Below, one piece after another: positions 33,032 to 41,235 of a DNA stretch of 64,000 nucleotides (position 1 is the first letter of the stretch; each line of letters begins with the position of its first letter). Made by a program: the position numbers and the translations under genes. The notes beneath the pieces were generated by a model, which searched no databases, was not told where the DNA came from, and saw only the letters and a list, made by a program, of their open reading frames with translations. Origin of the DNA: Paenibacillus sp. J31TS4 (GTDB taxonomy: Bacteria; Bacillota; Bacilli; Paenibacillales; NBRC-103111); assembly GCF_018403265.1 (NCBI RefSeq), contig NZ_BOSI01000003.1, positions 124,001 through 188,000 on the forward strand, in the 5' to 3' direction.

Positions 33032-33157
33032 CTTCTCCACCTCTTCCCTGATTTGTCCACTGGTACATGTCTATGTGGGTACTTGGCCCTTTATGCAGAC
33101 TGGCCCCCGACTCGTCAGCCCTGTCCTGCTTTGCTCCGTTCCAACCTCCGGGCAAAA

Positions 33158-33182
33158 GAAAAAGGAGCCGTTCCCGGCTCCC
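33158..33182 (-). terminator. Probable terminator of the phosphotransferase gene
   Basis: Minus strand: stem GGAGCCG/CGGCTCC with a GGAA loop and TTTTTCTTTT. It is about 265 bp beyond the stop codon. No gene is supportable between 33032 and 33445. Confidence 0.65.
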
Positions 33183-33445
33183 CTATATCCAGCGCGTTTG
33201 CGCTGTCTTGCTGTTCGGCTCGTGCTTGCTGTTCCGTTCCATGCTGCGGGGTGGCCCGCCCATCGTCTCAAGCTTGCCATTGCTGTGCTGTGTATGCTCT
33301 TCGGTCCATGCTGGCCGTATCGTTCCCTTGCTTCTTACCGATTGATGTTACAAGATTGCTTAGGAGTGGGCAATATGCGCCCTGCTTCCGTGCCGCTCGT
33401 GCCCTTGCCCGTGTCGCGCCTCTCGCAGACGGCGCTCTCTCCCGC

Positions 33446-34396
33446 TCAGCCGGTAAGGCCCGCGGCGCGGGCTCTCTCCAGAATGCTGAGCATGAGGTCG
33501 TTCGTCCGCTCGGCCATGAGCTTCTTCGTCAGCCCTGGCATTCCCAAGGCGGTCCAGCCGGGGTAGACCTCGGGCGGCCCGTACTGCACATCCAGCAGCG
33601 CCCGCACATCGAAGTAAGGCTCGTAGCGGAACCGCTCGCCGGCATGGCGCTCATACGCAGCCAAAAAGGCATCCGCCGCCGCTACGCCGAACAGCATCGC
33701 CAGGTTCCAGCGGCAGTGGCCGACGTCGGCGCCGGCTGGTCCCCGGCATGCGTTCACCCAGTCGACGACTCCGCTGACCTCATCCTCCACCCACAATACA
33801 TTCGTCGGATGGTAGTCCCGATGGAGGAAGCATTCTCTCACCGAAGGACGCGGACCTCTGCCGATCCGAATGATTGCCTCCCATTCGGCCGTGTAGGGCG
33901 ACCAGTCGGGCGTCATGAATGCCTCCAGTCTCTGATAAGGACGATACGTCCAGGGAAATCCGTCGGCGTCGACCGCATGGATGGAGGCCAGAGCCGCAGC
34001 GAGTCCGTCCAGCCAGCGCTCCATCGAACGGGGCTGGAGCAGGACGGTACCCTCCAGCTTGGTCATAAGGACAAGCGGCATGCCGCCAACCTGTCCGCTC
34101 TCTTCATAGGCGAGAATCTCCGGCGCCCGCACGCCGGTCCGGACCGCCCATTGTAGGCTTGCCGCCTCGTGACGAGCAAGATCCGGCTCGTTCTCGAGCC
34201 ACTCTTTGTCATGAAACCGGCGCAGGACGACCTCCCACACGTCCTCACCGATGCGGAGGGTCACCAGCTGTACGATGGCAGAGACGCCTCCCTGCAGCCG
34301 GCGCACCGCCACCACCTCGGCACGGGAATCGACCCCACGTTTCACCCAGTCCTCCACTTCCGCAGGCAGGCTTTCGTTTACATGGGAATGGTTCAT
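33446..34396 (-). CDS. Aminoglycoside-phosphotransferase-family protein (APH fold)
   Basis: A 316-residue kinase-like protein. The Brenner motif HRDYHPTNVLW holds the catalytic Asp and metal-binding Asn, and VVDWVNAC is the DFG-equivalent metal site. Relatives phosphorylate choline, homoserine, sugars or aminoglycosides. Nothing in the context suggests antibiotic resistance, so small-metabolite kinase is preferred. I chose ATG at 34396 (AGGGGAAG upstream); an 18-codon N-terminal extension lacks support. Confidence 0.85.
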   Translation of the reverse strand: MNHSHVNESLPAEVEDWVKRGVDSRAEVVAVRRLQGGVSAIVQLVTLRIGEDVWEVVLRRFHDKEWLENEPDLARHEAASLQWAVRTGVRAPEILAYEESGQVGGMPLVLMTKLEGTVLLQPRSMERWLDGLAAALASIHAVDADGFPWTYRPYQRLEAFMTPDWSPYTAEWEAIIRIGRGPRPSVRECFLHRDYHPTNVLWVEDEVSGVVDWVNACRGPAGADVGHCRWNLAMLFGVAAADAFLAAYERHAGERFRYEPYFDVRALLDVQYGPPEVYPGWTALGMPGLTKKLMAERTNDLMLSILERARAAGLTG

Positions 34397-34491
34397 CAGT
34401 TTCTCTTCCCCTCTCCTCACAAGTCCGGTGACCGCCGTCCCGGAAAACATCCGTTCCCGCTGTCACCGGCCATCCTTATTTCTTCTATCTC

Positions 34492-34575
34492 GTTGCTTCA
34501 ATTACAGTTGCTTCGACTCCAGTTGCTTCGATTCTAGCTGCTTCTCCTGTTGCTTCTAATCCAGTTACTTCTCCT
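34492..34575. repeat. 15/12-bp short tandem repeat (GTTGCTTC units)
   Basis: Six units begin GTTGCTTC or a one-base variant; four are 15 bp and two are 12 bp. Unit length stays a multiple of three, and one minus-strand frame reads repeated EAT tripeptides ending in TAG, so a tiny coding region is conceivable but unproven. Lies in a 390-bp gap between divergent genes. Confidence 0.7.
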
Positions 34576-34788
34576 CTACTCGGCAAACTCCTCCCGGAGA
34601 ATTTGGCTGAACCCGTTCTTTCCGGCTTAGTCATTAAGTCGCAACTAACTGCTCTGCTCTCTAGTCATTTCGTTGCAATTTAACAAATATTGGAGGAATT
34701 TGGCGGAAGGAGGAGAAAAGAACCATTCGGAGGGGCTTCCGGGGCACCGGACTTCTCCGATCGGATAAGAACAAAGGGGGATATTGAC

Positions 34789-36075
34789 GTGCGAAACTGG
34801 TTGAAAAAGAAGACCTCGCCGGGCAAAGCCATGGCGGCTGCCGTCCTGCTGCTCTCCGTCCTGTCGCCGACGGCGGCGCTTGCGGCGGACTCGGCTTTTA
34901 TTCAGGAGATCGGGGATCGGTACGCGCAGCTCGAGCTGAAGGAACGCCAGCGGTATGAGGAGACGCTCGCCCAGTCTACCCGCGACTACGAGACGCTGCG
35001 GGATGCGGCCGCGGCTCAGCAAAAGCTTCTGGAGCAGCTGCTGGCGGACGATCTGTCCTACCTCACCGGGCTGTTCCAGGCGGATGTGAAGCAGCTAGAG
35101 ACCCAGGTCGGCAGCGATTACGCTAGCAAAAACAAACTGCAGGAGTACCGCCGCCAAGCCGATCCCTCCTACTCCACCGGCTTGATGTGGGCATACAAGA
35201 CGGCGTCGGACAAGTCCTACTCGACCAGCGCACACTGGTCGTTTGCGAAGCAGATTGATCCGGCCTACTCGACGAGCGCCATGTGGACCTACAAGAATGA
35301 GGTCAATCCCAGCTACTCCACCAGCACCATGTGGCACTATAAGAACACGGTCAATCCGAGCTATTCGACCAGCACGATGTGGAAGCTGCGCAACGAGGCA
35401 AACCCGGCTTACAGCACCGGCACGATGTGGTCCTACAAGCAGGGGAACCTCAGCCGGACGGAGGCGGCCCGCCGGATGGATACCATACTGACGGACGGCC
35501 AGGCAAGCCTGCAGAAGACCTATGATGAAACTGTTAAGAAGCTCACCGACGTGCGAAAGGATACACTAGCGCGGGTTACCGAGACGCGTGACAAAGCCGT
35601 CGCCACCATCCTCGAACGCCGCGCAAAAGCCGTCGAGGGACTGCAGGAGAAAAGGGAGCGCGACTTCGGCGGACGCCTGACGATCCGTCCGCTCCAAGTG
35701 GAGCTCGGTCCGCTCGACCGATACGGCATCGAGGTCATCATCGACGGGGAGCGTCAGTCGTTCGAGCAGCCTCCCGTCAAGATCGAAGGCAATACGATGG
35801 TGCCGATGCGCGCCATCTTCGAGCGGCTCGGAGCCGAGGTGAAGTGGAACAACGAGGAGCGCTCGGTCACCGCGGTCAAAGGCGGAACGGCCATTTACCT
35901 CGCCATCGACAGCCGGAACGCCACGGTGAACGGCAAACCAGTGGAACTCGTCATTGCCGCTCAGCTCGTCGATTCCAACACGATGGTGCCAATCCGGTTT
36001 GTCAGCGAAGCGCTTGAAGCCAAGGTGGACTGGATCGACGCGACACAGACGGTGGTCATCACCACGAAGCCGTAG
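34789..36075 (+). CDS. Secreted stalk-domain protein with six 16-residue YSTSTMW-type repeats
   Basis: A 428-residue exported protein. The signal peptide (KKKTSPGKAMAAAVLLLSVL, ending AALAADS) is followed by a helical/coiled-coil region (about 30-120). Six 16-residue repeats follow (residues 125-220, consensus (D/N)P-S/A-YST-S/G-x-MW-x-YKN-x-V), then a second coiled coil (about 225-305). The C-terminus is a copper-amine-oxidase-N-like stalk domain (VPMRAIFERLGAEVKWNNEE and VPIRFVSEALEAKVDWIDAT). GTG start with AAAGGGGG; the earlier ATG at 34690 would lack a signal peptide at its N-terminus. Likely cell-surface structural or adhesive role; no enzyme motif seen. Confidence 0.8.
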   Translation: MRNWLKKKTSPGKAMAAAVLLLSVLSPTAALAADSAFIQEIGDRYAQLELKERQRYEETLAQSTRDYETLRDAAAAQQKLLEQLLADDLSYLTGLFQADVKQLETQVGSDYASKNKLQEYRRQADPSYSTGLMWAYKTASDKSYSTSAHWSFAKQIDPAYSTSAMWTYKNEVNPSYSTSTMWHYKNTVNPSYSTSTMWKLRNEANPAYSTGTMWSYKQGNLSRTEAARRMDTILTDGQASLQKTYDETVKKLTDVRKDTLARVTETRDKAVATILERRAKAVEGLQEKRERDFGGRLTIRPLQVELGPLDRYGIEVIIDGERQSFEQPPVKIEGNTMVPMRAIFERLGAEVKWNNEERSVTAVKGGTAIYLAIDSRNATVNGKPVELVIAAQLVDSNTMVPIRFVSEALEAKVDWIDATQTVVITTKP

Positions 36076-36379
36076 TTGGCGGCTGCTCGTGGGGCTTTGT
36101 CGGAGGCGGCCGTGGCGTTTGGAAGCGACGCTCCTGCATCGCGTCCGGTACGGGGTGGTCTTCCTCAAGACGGCCGCAGGCTCGGTGAAGGTGCCGTCGG
36201 CCACTAGGTGTGCCGCCTTGAGAGTCCGCGAATCGGCTTATGGTTAGCAGTGTCGAACCTATGCCTCCAAGCGCCTTGTGTCCCCGCCCTAGCTAGTCGG
36301 CAGCCTTGCTGCCAGCCTTTAGCCGGAACGCCGCCCATGCCCGCCTCCTCCTCGCCCCATCTCCAAAGAAGATACAAAA

Positions 36380-36422
36380 AAAACCCCCGCTCAAGGGCTT
36401 TGGCCTTTTGAGCGGGGGTTTG
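36380..36422. terminator. Bidirectional terminator
   Basis: Arms AAACCCCCGCTCAA and TTGAGCGGGGGTTT around a loop of about 14 bases, with a T run on the minus strand. It lies between the stalk-repeat gene and the S9 peptidase gene and could end either. 36076-36379 holds no clear gene. Confidence 0.85.
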
Positions 36423-36492
36423 CTGTTCTTATGGCGGGGAAACCGGAGCATGCTCCAGGTGGTGAGCGCCTCGGCACGCCTAAGTGGCATTT

Positions 36493-36600
36493 AATCTCCG
36501 GATTACCTAAGGAGCGGCTCCGGATTTCTAGGGCCGCCTGTTGAGCAGCTCCGGATTACCCGGGACCGTCTGCTGGAACGGCTCGGGTTTCCCCTAGGTC
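36493..36600. repeat. Degenerate ~49-bp tandem repeat downstream of the S9 peptidase gene
   Basis: Three diverged copies contain CTCCGGATTACC or a variant followed by GGGACC/GGGCCG and CTG..GAGC(G/A)GCTC. Period is about 49 bp. It lies just after the S9 peptidase stop codon. Confidence 0.55.
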
Positions 36601-36609
36601 CTTTAGCCG

Positions 36610-38946
36610 TTATTTTTTCAGGTGCGTGTCCAAAAACTTGATCATCGCGTTGTAAAACTCAATGCGGTTTTCCTCGTTCATGAAGCCGTGGCCCTCGTTG
36701 TCCTTGACCATGTACTCGACGTCGACGCCTCTGGCGCGCAGCGCGTTTACGATCTGGTCGGACTCCGCCTTGTTCACCCGCGGATCGTTCGCCCCCTGCG
36801 CGACGAACAGCGGCGTCTCGATCCGGTCGGCGTGGAACACCGGCGAAGCGGCGGTCAGCAGCTCCTTGTCTTTTTCGGGATGGCCTACGCGCTCGTAGAA
36901 CATGTTCCGGTTCGTCTCCCAGTAAGGCGGGAGCGTCTCGAGAAGCGTAAAGATGTTCGAAACTCCGACGTAATCGACCGCCGCCGCGTACAGATCCGGC
37001 GTGAACGTGATGCCCGCCAGCGTAGCGTACCCGCCGAAGGAAGCGCCGTAGATGCCGATCCGCTCCGGATCCGCGATGCCCTGGCCGACCGCCCATTGGA
37101 CGCCGTCCGTGATGTCATCTTGGATTTTGCGACCCCATTCGTTGTTCCCTGCATTCATAAACTCCTTGCCGTATCCGGTCGAGGAACGGAAGTTCACCTG
37201 CAGGACGGCATAGCCCCGGTTTGCGAGCAGCTGAACCTCCGGGTTGAACATCCACATATCGCGTGCCCACGGGCCGCCATGCGGGTTGACGATGAGCGGA
37301 AGGTTCTCCGCCGGCTTGTTCTTAGGAAGCGTCAAGTAGCCGTGAATCGTAAGGCCGTCTCTGCTTTTGTACGAGATCGGATGCATGTCGGCCATCTGCT
37401 CCGGCTTCAGCCATTCGCTCAGGTTGGCGAGCTCCGTCATCTCGTCGGTCGTCGCGTCGTAGAAATAGTACTTGGCGTAGACTTTGTCGGTCGAGTAGCT
37501 CACGATGAATTTGGTCATGTCCTGGTTGTAGTCGTTAATGCCGATGTCGCCCTCGCCGGCCTGCAGCTTCGTCTGGATTTTGCGGAACAGCGCCTCGAAC
37601 GCCGAATCAAAAAACTTGTAATGCACTTTATCTGTCACATAGTACGTGTACAGCAGCTTATCCTGCTTCGCATTGTAGTGGGCACTTGTAATGTCGACTT
37701 GAGGATTAGCATAAAGCACCTTCTCTTTGCCCGTCAGGTCGTATTCCACCAGCTCCATCTTGTCCCGGCCCTTGTTCGAGACGGCATAGATCGATTGATT
37801 GTCCTTGGAGAAAGCGATCGGCAGGATCTGGTCGCTCTCTTTCATCTCGAGGAAGGGGCGGAATTCCTCTTCTTCGTTGTCCCGGTACAGGATCGTGCCA
37901 GTGACGCCGTCCGAGGCGATCGCCAGACGGATCTGGCCGTCATGGTCCGCGATCCAGCCTTGAATCGCGCCCGAGTTTTTGGCGACAAGCTTCGTCTCGC
38001 CCGTCTTCACGTTCAGCTTATAGACGTCGAATACCGTATTGTCTTCTTTGTTCATCATGATGAGGATCTCGTCCTTGACATCCGCCAGCAGGCTGACGAT
38101 GCCGACACGGACGCCCGGGTGTGGTGTCAGGTCCTTCTCCTCGCTGCCATTGAAGGAGGAACTATAGATGTGGTAATTTTCGTCCCCCGCATTGTCTTTT
38201 GCGTACAGAATCTGATCGTCCTTCCAAAAAGAAGCAGCTACGTCGCGATCCTTGGAGTTCGTGACGCGGATCGGTTCGCCCGATCCGTCGAGCTTTTTGA
38301 CGAATACGTTGGACCGGCTCTCCCAAGGAGCGACGTAAGACAGATACTCGCCATCCGGCGACATCTCGTAGGCAAAGCTGCCGGGATTGCGCATGAAGTC
38401 CTCTACCGGGATGGCAGGGACGCCTTGGCTGCCGCTCTTGGCCGCCTGCGCCTTCTTGTAGTTCTCGAGCACGACAGCGGCTTCCGCGAGCGTCGCGGCA
38501 TTCTGCTCTTTGAGACTGCCGTCCTCATAGCCGGACAGCAGACCGAGTTTGCGGGCGGTGTCTGCGTAATCCGCGAGCGTTTGTTCCTTGCTCTCCTCAC
38601 CCAGAGCCCTCACGAGGATGCGGGCGATCTCGCCGCGCTTGATCGGCGCGCCCCGGTCGGCCAGCTCGCCGTCCCGTACCCAGTCCTTCACAATTTCCTG
38701 CTGCATGGCTTCCGAACCGTGCTGGAACGTTACTGAGCGCAGGGCGTAGCCGAGGAACTCCTTCACGCTGACCTGGCTTCCGTAGGATGTCTCTTTGGCC
38801 AAGATGCCTTTGTTGATGAGCGTCTGCATGCCGCTCGCATACCAACTGTCCGCCTGCGAGGCGTTAGCCAGCGCCGCAACCGGTACCGATGTCAGCAGGA
38901 CCGCGGATAAGGCAGCGGATAATAATGTTTTTTTCGTTTTCTTCAC
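36610..38946 (-). CDS. SLH-domain-anchored S9 family peptidase (prolyl oligopeptidase type)
   Basis: A 778-residue exported protein. Signal peptide (KKTKKTLLSAALSAVLLTSV, ending AALANA), then two or three SLH-like segments (about 30-165: SWYASGMQTLINKGIL, GAPIKRGEIARILVRAL, LGLLSGYEDGSLKEQNAATL). A beta-propeller follows (about 180-520). The C-terminal alpha/beta-hydrolase has Ser in YGASFGGYAT, Asp in GANDPRV and His in NEGHGF. S9 enzymes cut short peptides and acyl-peptides; here the SLH part should hold it on the cell wall. GTG start at 38946 with AGAGGAC; the 20-codon upstream extension would put charged residues before the signal. Confidence 0.88.
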   Translation of the reverse strand: MKKTKKTLLSAALSAVLLTSVPVAALANASQADSWYASGMQTLINKGILAKETSYGSQVSVKEFLGYALRSVTFQHGSEAMQQEIVKDWVRDGELADRGAPIKRGEIARILVRALGEESKEQTLADYADTARKLGLLSGYEDGSLKEQNAATLAEAAVVLENYKKAQAAKSGSQGVPAIPVEDFMRNPGSFAYEMSPDGEYLSYVAPWESRSNVFVKKLDGSGEPIRVTNSKDRDVAASFWKDDQILYAKDNAGDENYHIYSSSFNGSEEKDLTPHPGVRVGIVSLLADVKDEILIMMNKEDNTVFDVYKLNVKTGETKLVAKNSGAIQGWIADHDGQIRLAIASDGVTGTILYRDNEEEEFRPFLEMKESDQILPIAFSKDNQSIYAVSNKGRDKMELVEYDLTGKEKVLYANPQVDITSAHYNAKQDKLLYTYYVTDKVHYKFFDSAFEALFRKIQTKLQAGEGDIGINDYNQDMTKFIVSYSTDKVYAKYYFYDATTDEMTELANLSEWLKPEQMADMHPISYKSRDGLTIHGYLTLPKNKPAENLPLIVNPHGGPWARDMWMFNPEVQLLANRGYAVLQVNFRSSTGYGKEFMNAGNNEWGRKIQDDITDGVQWAVGQGIADPERIGIYGASFGGYATLAGITFTPDLYAAAVDYVGVSNIFTLLETLPPYWETNRNMFYERVGHPEKDKELLTAASPVFHADRIETPLFVAQGANDPRVNKAESDQIVNALRARGVDVEYMVKDNEGHGFMNEENRIEFYNAMIKFLDTHLKK

Positions 38947-39039
38947 GGGAAGTCCTCTCTCTCTCCTAGCTAAATTTGACGATGAAAGTATGTATGGGAA
39001 TAGCAACTGGTCGAACGAGCATGCACAGGATCAAACGGA

Positions 39040-39150
39040 ATGCTAATAAGTACAACACCTGCGGATAGGAGCGTCTGTGCTAAAAAGACTACACCTACGG
39101 GTATGGGCATCTGGGCAAAAAGACACTAACATACGCCATACCTACAAAAT
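39040..39150. repeat. ~37-bp repeats in the leader of the S9 peptidase gene
   Basis: Minus strand: three diverged units, each carrying a CAGATGC/CAGACGC core, a C/T-rich ATACC segment and GTAGGTG/GCAGGTG, spaced about 37-45 bp. Two are preceded by CTTTTT. They sit between the predicted promoter (39188-39217) and the GTG start, within a ~235-nt leader. Confidence 0.55.
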
Positions 39151-39187
39151 ATAAGCATCTGTGCATACTGTTCATATCAATATACAC

Positions 39188-39217
39188 AGTATACACATCA
39201 TTGGTAAGATTAGTCAA
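39188..39217 (-). promoter_or_regulatory. Putative promoter of the S9 peptidase gene
   Basis: Minus strand: -35 TTGACT (39212-39217), 18-bp spacer, -10 TATACT (39188-39193). It implies a long leader that contains the repeats at 39040-39150. Confidence 0.6.
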
Positions 39218-39258
39218 TAGGCTTCCCGCAGGTCATTCAGCACCTTTATTGCGGCCGT

Positions 39259-39286
39259 AAAAAAGGACGGCCTCTGCCGTCCTTTT
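39259..39286. terminator. Bidirectional terminator below the Pro/Ala-rich protein gene
   Basis: Arms AAAAGGACGGC and GCCGTCCTTTT with a CTCT loop; T runs on both strands. It ends the 39316-39960 gene, 30 bp away. Confidence 0.85.
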
Positions 39287-39315
39287 CATTCTGTGCCGGG
39301 TTACCCGCCCCTTGC

Positions 39316-39960
39316 TTATGCTCCGAGCCACCACCAAAGAAGTAGGGCAGCAGCCCCCCAGATGGCGACCCCGAAAGCGATGCCGTACACCAGGCCCTTG
39401 CCAATGCCGCCGGTTCGCTCGGGTATGCCGGTGGTGGTTGCCGGCGGTTCCGGGATCGGCTGCAGCGGAGGCTCGGCGGGGCCGCCGCTAGGCGCTTCGC
39501 CAGCGGATGCTGCGGCGTTCGCGCTCGGACGCGGCTGCGCTTGCGGCTCGGCGGGGTCACCTCTGGGCGCTTCGCCGGCGGATGCGGCGTTCGCGCTCGG
39601 ACGCGTATGCGGCAGCGGTTCGGCGGGGTCGCAGTCGGGCGCTTGGCCAGCGGATGCTGCGGCGCTCGCGTTCGGACGCGGCTGCGCCTGCGGCTCGCTG
39701 GGGACGCCGCTGGGCGCCTCGCCAGCGGATGTCCCGGCGTTCGCGCTCGGACGCGGCTGCGCCTGCGGCTCGCAGGGGACGCCGCTGGGCGCTTCGCCAG
39801 CGGCTTCCGCGGCGTTCGCGCCCGGGCCCGACTGCGACTGCGGCTCGGCGGGGCCGCCGTTGCGCGTCTCGCCAGCTTCCGCGGCGCCGGCTTCGTACAC
39901 AGCCGTGTCTTCCGTCGGGCCTGCCGTATGCTTGAGCTTGTCCCGCGCTTCTTCCAGCAT
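39316..39960 (-). CDS. Pro/Ala-rich repeat protein with a C-terminal membrane anchor
   Basis: A 214-residue protein of unknown function. After MLEEARDKLKHTAG it has about five diverged 23-25-residue units (AGEAPSGVP-x-EPQAQPRPSANA), rich in Ala, Pro, Gly, Glu. A hydrophobic helix near the C-terminus (GLVYGIAFGVAIWGAAALLL, then WWWLGA) suggests tail anchoring. No N-terminal signal. ATG at 39960 has GGGGGAG five bases upstream. Another long open frame on the same strand is Arg-rich and is an artefact of the repetitive GC-rich DNA. Confidence 0.6.
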   Translation of the reverse strand: MLEEARDKLKHTAGPTEDTAVYEAGAAEAGETRNGGPAEPQSQSGPGANAAEAAGEAPSGVPCEPQAQPRPSANAGTSAGEAPSGVPSEPQAQPRPNASAAASAGQAPDCDPAEPLPHTRPSANAASAGEAPRGDPAEPQAQPRPSANAAASAGEAPSGGPAEPPLQPIPEPPATTTGIPERTGGIGKGLVYGIAFGVAIWGAAALLLWWWLGA

Positions 39961-40120
39961 GCCCACTCCCCCTTTTTTCTTAGGTTTATGCTCATTCGGC
40001 TATACCCATGCGCGCGTCATTCGGTATACTGTCTAATGGACCTCTCTCGGCTTGCCGACGAGCGGCCCCGACCGTTTTTGTACAGCCATCCATACTTGCC
40101 TATAAAAGGAGTTACCCGTT

Positions 40121-41074
40121 ATGTTGCCATCTGTCGCCGTTATCGGCACTGTGTTCGTCGATTGCAAAGGCTTTGCCCATCAGCTTTACCGCCCCCAGGG
40201 GAGGAATCTGGGAAGCGTCCGCTTCGTGCACGGCGGGGTTGCCCGCAACGTGGCCGAAAATCTGGCCCGGCTGGATCTGCCGACTTCCTTCCTGACCACG
40301 GTGGACCGCACCGGCGTCGGCCGGGAGGTGCTCCAGCATCTGCAGGAGAGCGGCGTGGACACGAGCTTCGTGGAGGAGTTGGAGGCGGACGGCATGGGCA
40401 TGTGGCTCGCCATTCTCGACGAGACCGGCAATCTGGCCGGATCGATCTCTCACATGCCGGACCTTGAACAGCTGGCCGGCCTCCTGGACCGCCAAGGCGA
40501 GAGGCTGCTTCGCCAAAGCTCGCACGCCGTGCTCGAGCTCGATTTGAACGAGACGCTCGCCCGGCGCGTGCTGGCTCTTGCCGAAGCTGCCGGCAAGCCC
40601 GTCTACGGCATCCCCGGGAACCTGGATGTCGTCCTGAGCTGCCCCGAGCTGCTTCGCGGCCTCGCCTGCTTCATCTGCAACGAGCATGAAGCCGGCCGCC
40701 TGCTCGGGCAGGAGCTGGAGGGGCATCGTCCGGAGGACCTTCTGCCCCTCCTGAAGCTATGCGCAGACGAGCTTGGGCTGCGCGCGATGGTTGTCACCCT
40801 CGGCGAGCGAGGGTGCGTGTTCTACGACGCCGAGACGCAGACGTTAGGCGTCCAGGCCGCGGAGCCCGCCCGGCTCGTGGATACGAGCGGGGCCGGGGAT
40901 GCGTTTTTCAGCGGCACCGTCATGGCGCTGGTACGCGGGCTCCCGCTCGCGGACGCAGTCCATTGCGGCACCAAGGTAGCCGCCTGGACGATCGAGTCGG
41001 AGGAAAACAACTGCCGGGACCTGCGGGAACGCATGCTGGCGGACCCTCTGTTTCAAGGATTGTTGGTTAACTAG
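40121..41074 (+). CDS. PfkB-family carbohydrate kinase
   Basis: A 317-residue ribokinase-like enzyme. N-terminal GTVFVDCKGF and GGVARNVAENLARL form the substrate lid; the C-terminal DTSGAGDAFFSG has the anion hole and catalytic Asp. VARNVAENLARL resembles pseudouridine/nucleoside kinases more than ribokinase, but substrate is uncertain. ATG after AAAGGAGTTACCCGTT. Monocistronic. Confidence 0.88.
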   Translation: MLPSVAVIGTVFVDCKGFAHQLYRPQGRNLGSVRFVHGGVARNVAENLARLDLPTSFLTTVDRTGVGREVLQHLQESGVDTSFVEELEADGMGMWLAILDETGNLAGSISHMPDLEQLAGLLDRQGERLLRQSSHAVLELDLNETLARRVLALAEAAGKPVYGIPGNLDVVLSCPELLRGLACFICNEHEAGRLLGQELEGHRPEDLLPLLKLCADELGLRAMVVTLGERGCVFYDAETQTLGVQAAEPARLVDTSGAGDAFFSGTVMALVRGLPLADAVHCGTKVAAWTIESEENNCRDLRERMLADPLFQGLLVN

Positions 41075-41164
41075 TCCCAAACTGAAAAGTAACATATGAC
41101 ACACATACCTTCAATATTAAAAAATGAGAAAAAGACATAGAGAAGTTTTTTAGGAGTTAAGAAA

Positions 41165-41215
41165 AAAATATCCCTTCTCCTAGTCCACGACAACTTAGTC
41201 GTAAAGGAGAGGGGA
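41165..41215 (-). terminator. Terminator at the end of the glycan cluster
   Basis: Minus strand: CCCTCTCCT pairs with AGGAGAAGGG around an inner ACGAC.. GTCGT stem, followed by ATATTTTTTTC. It is about 20 bp after the LtaS-like stop codon. Confidence 0.75.
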
Positions 41216-41235
41216 AGGCAACTTGAACGCACTAG

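Noticed and set aside
33446-34396. APH-family protein considered as an aminoglycoside resistance gene
   Set aside because: Only generic kinase motifs are present and the setting is chromosomal with no mobile element; a metabolic kinase is more likely.
34492-39150. Repeats at 34492-34575 and 39040-39150 considered as CRISPR arrays
   Set aside because: Units are too short or too diverged, have no unique spacers of uniform length, and no cas genes are in the window.
39246-39995. 249-codon Arg-rich minus-strand frame
   Set aside because: Shifted frame of the Pro/Ala repeat gene; its Arg/Pro/Ala content is a by-product of repetitive GC-rich codons, and the other frame has the better ribosome binding site and a membrane helix.
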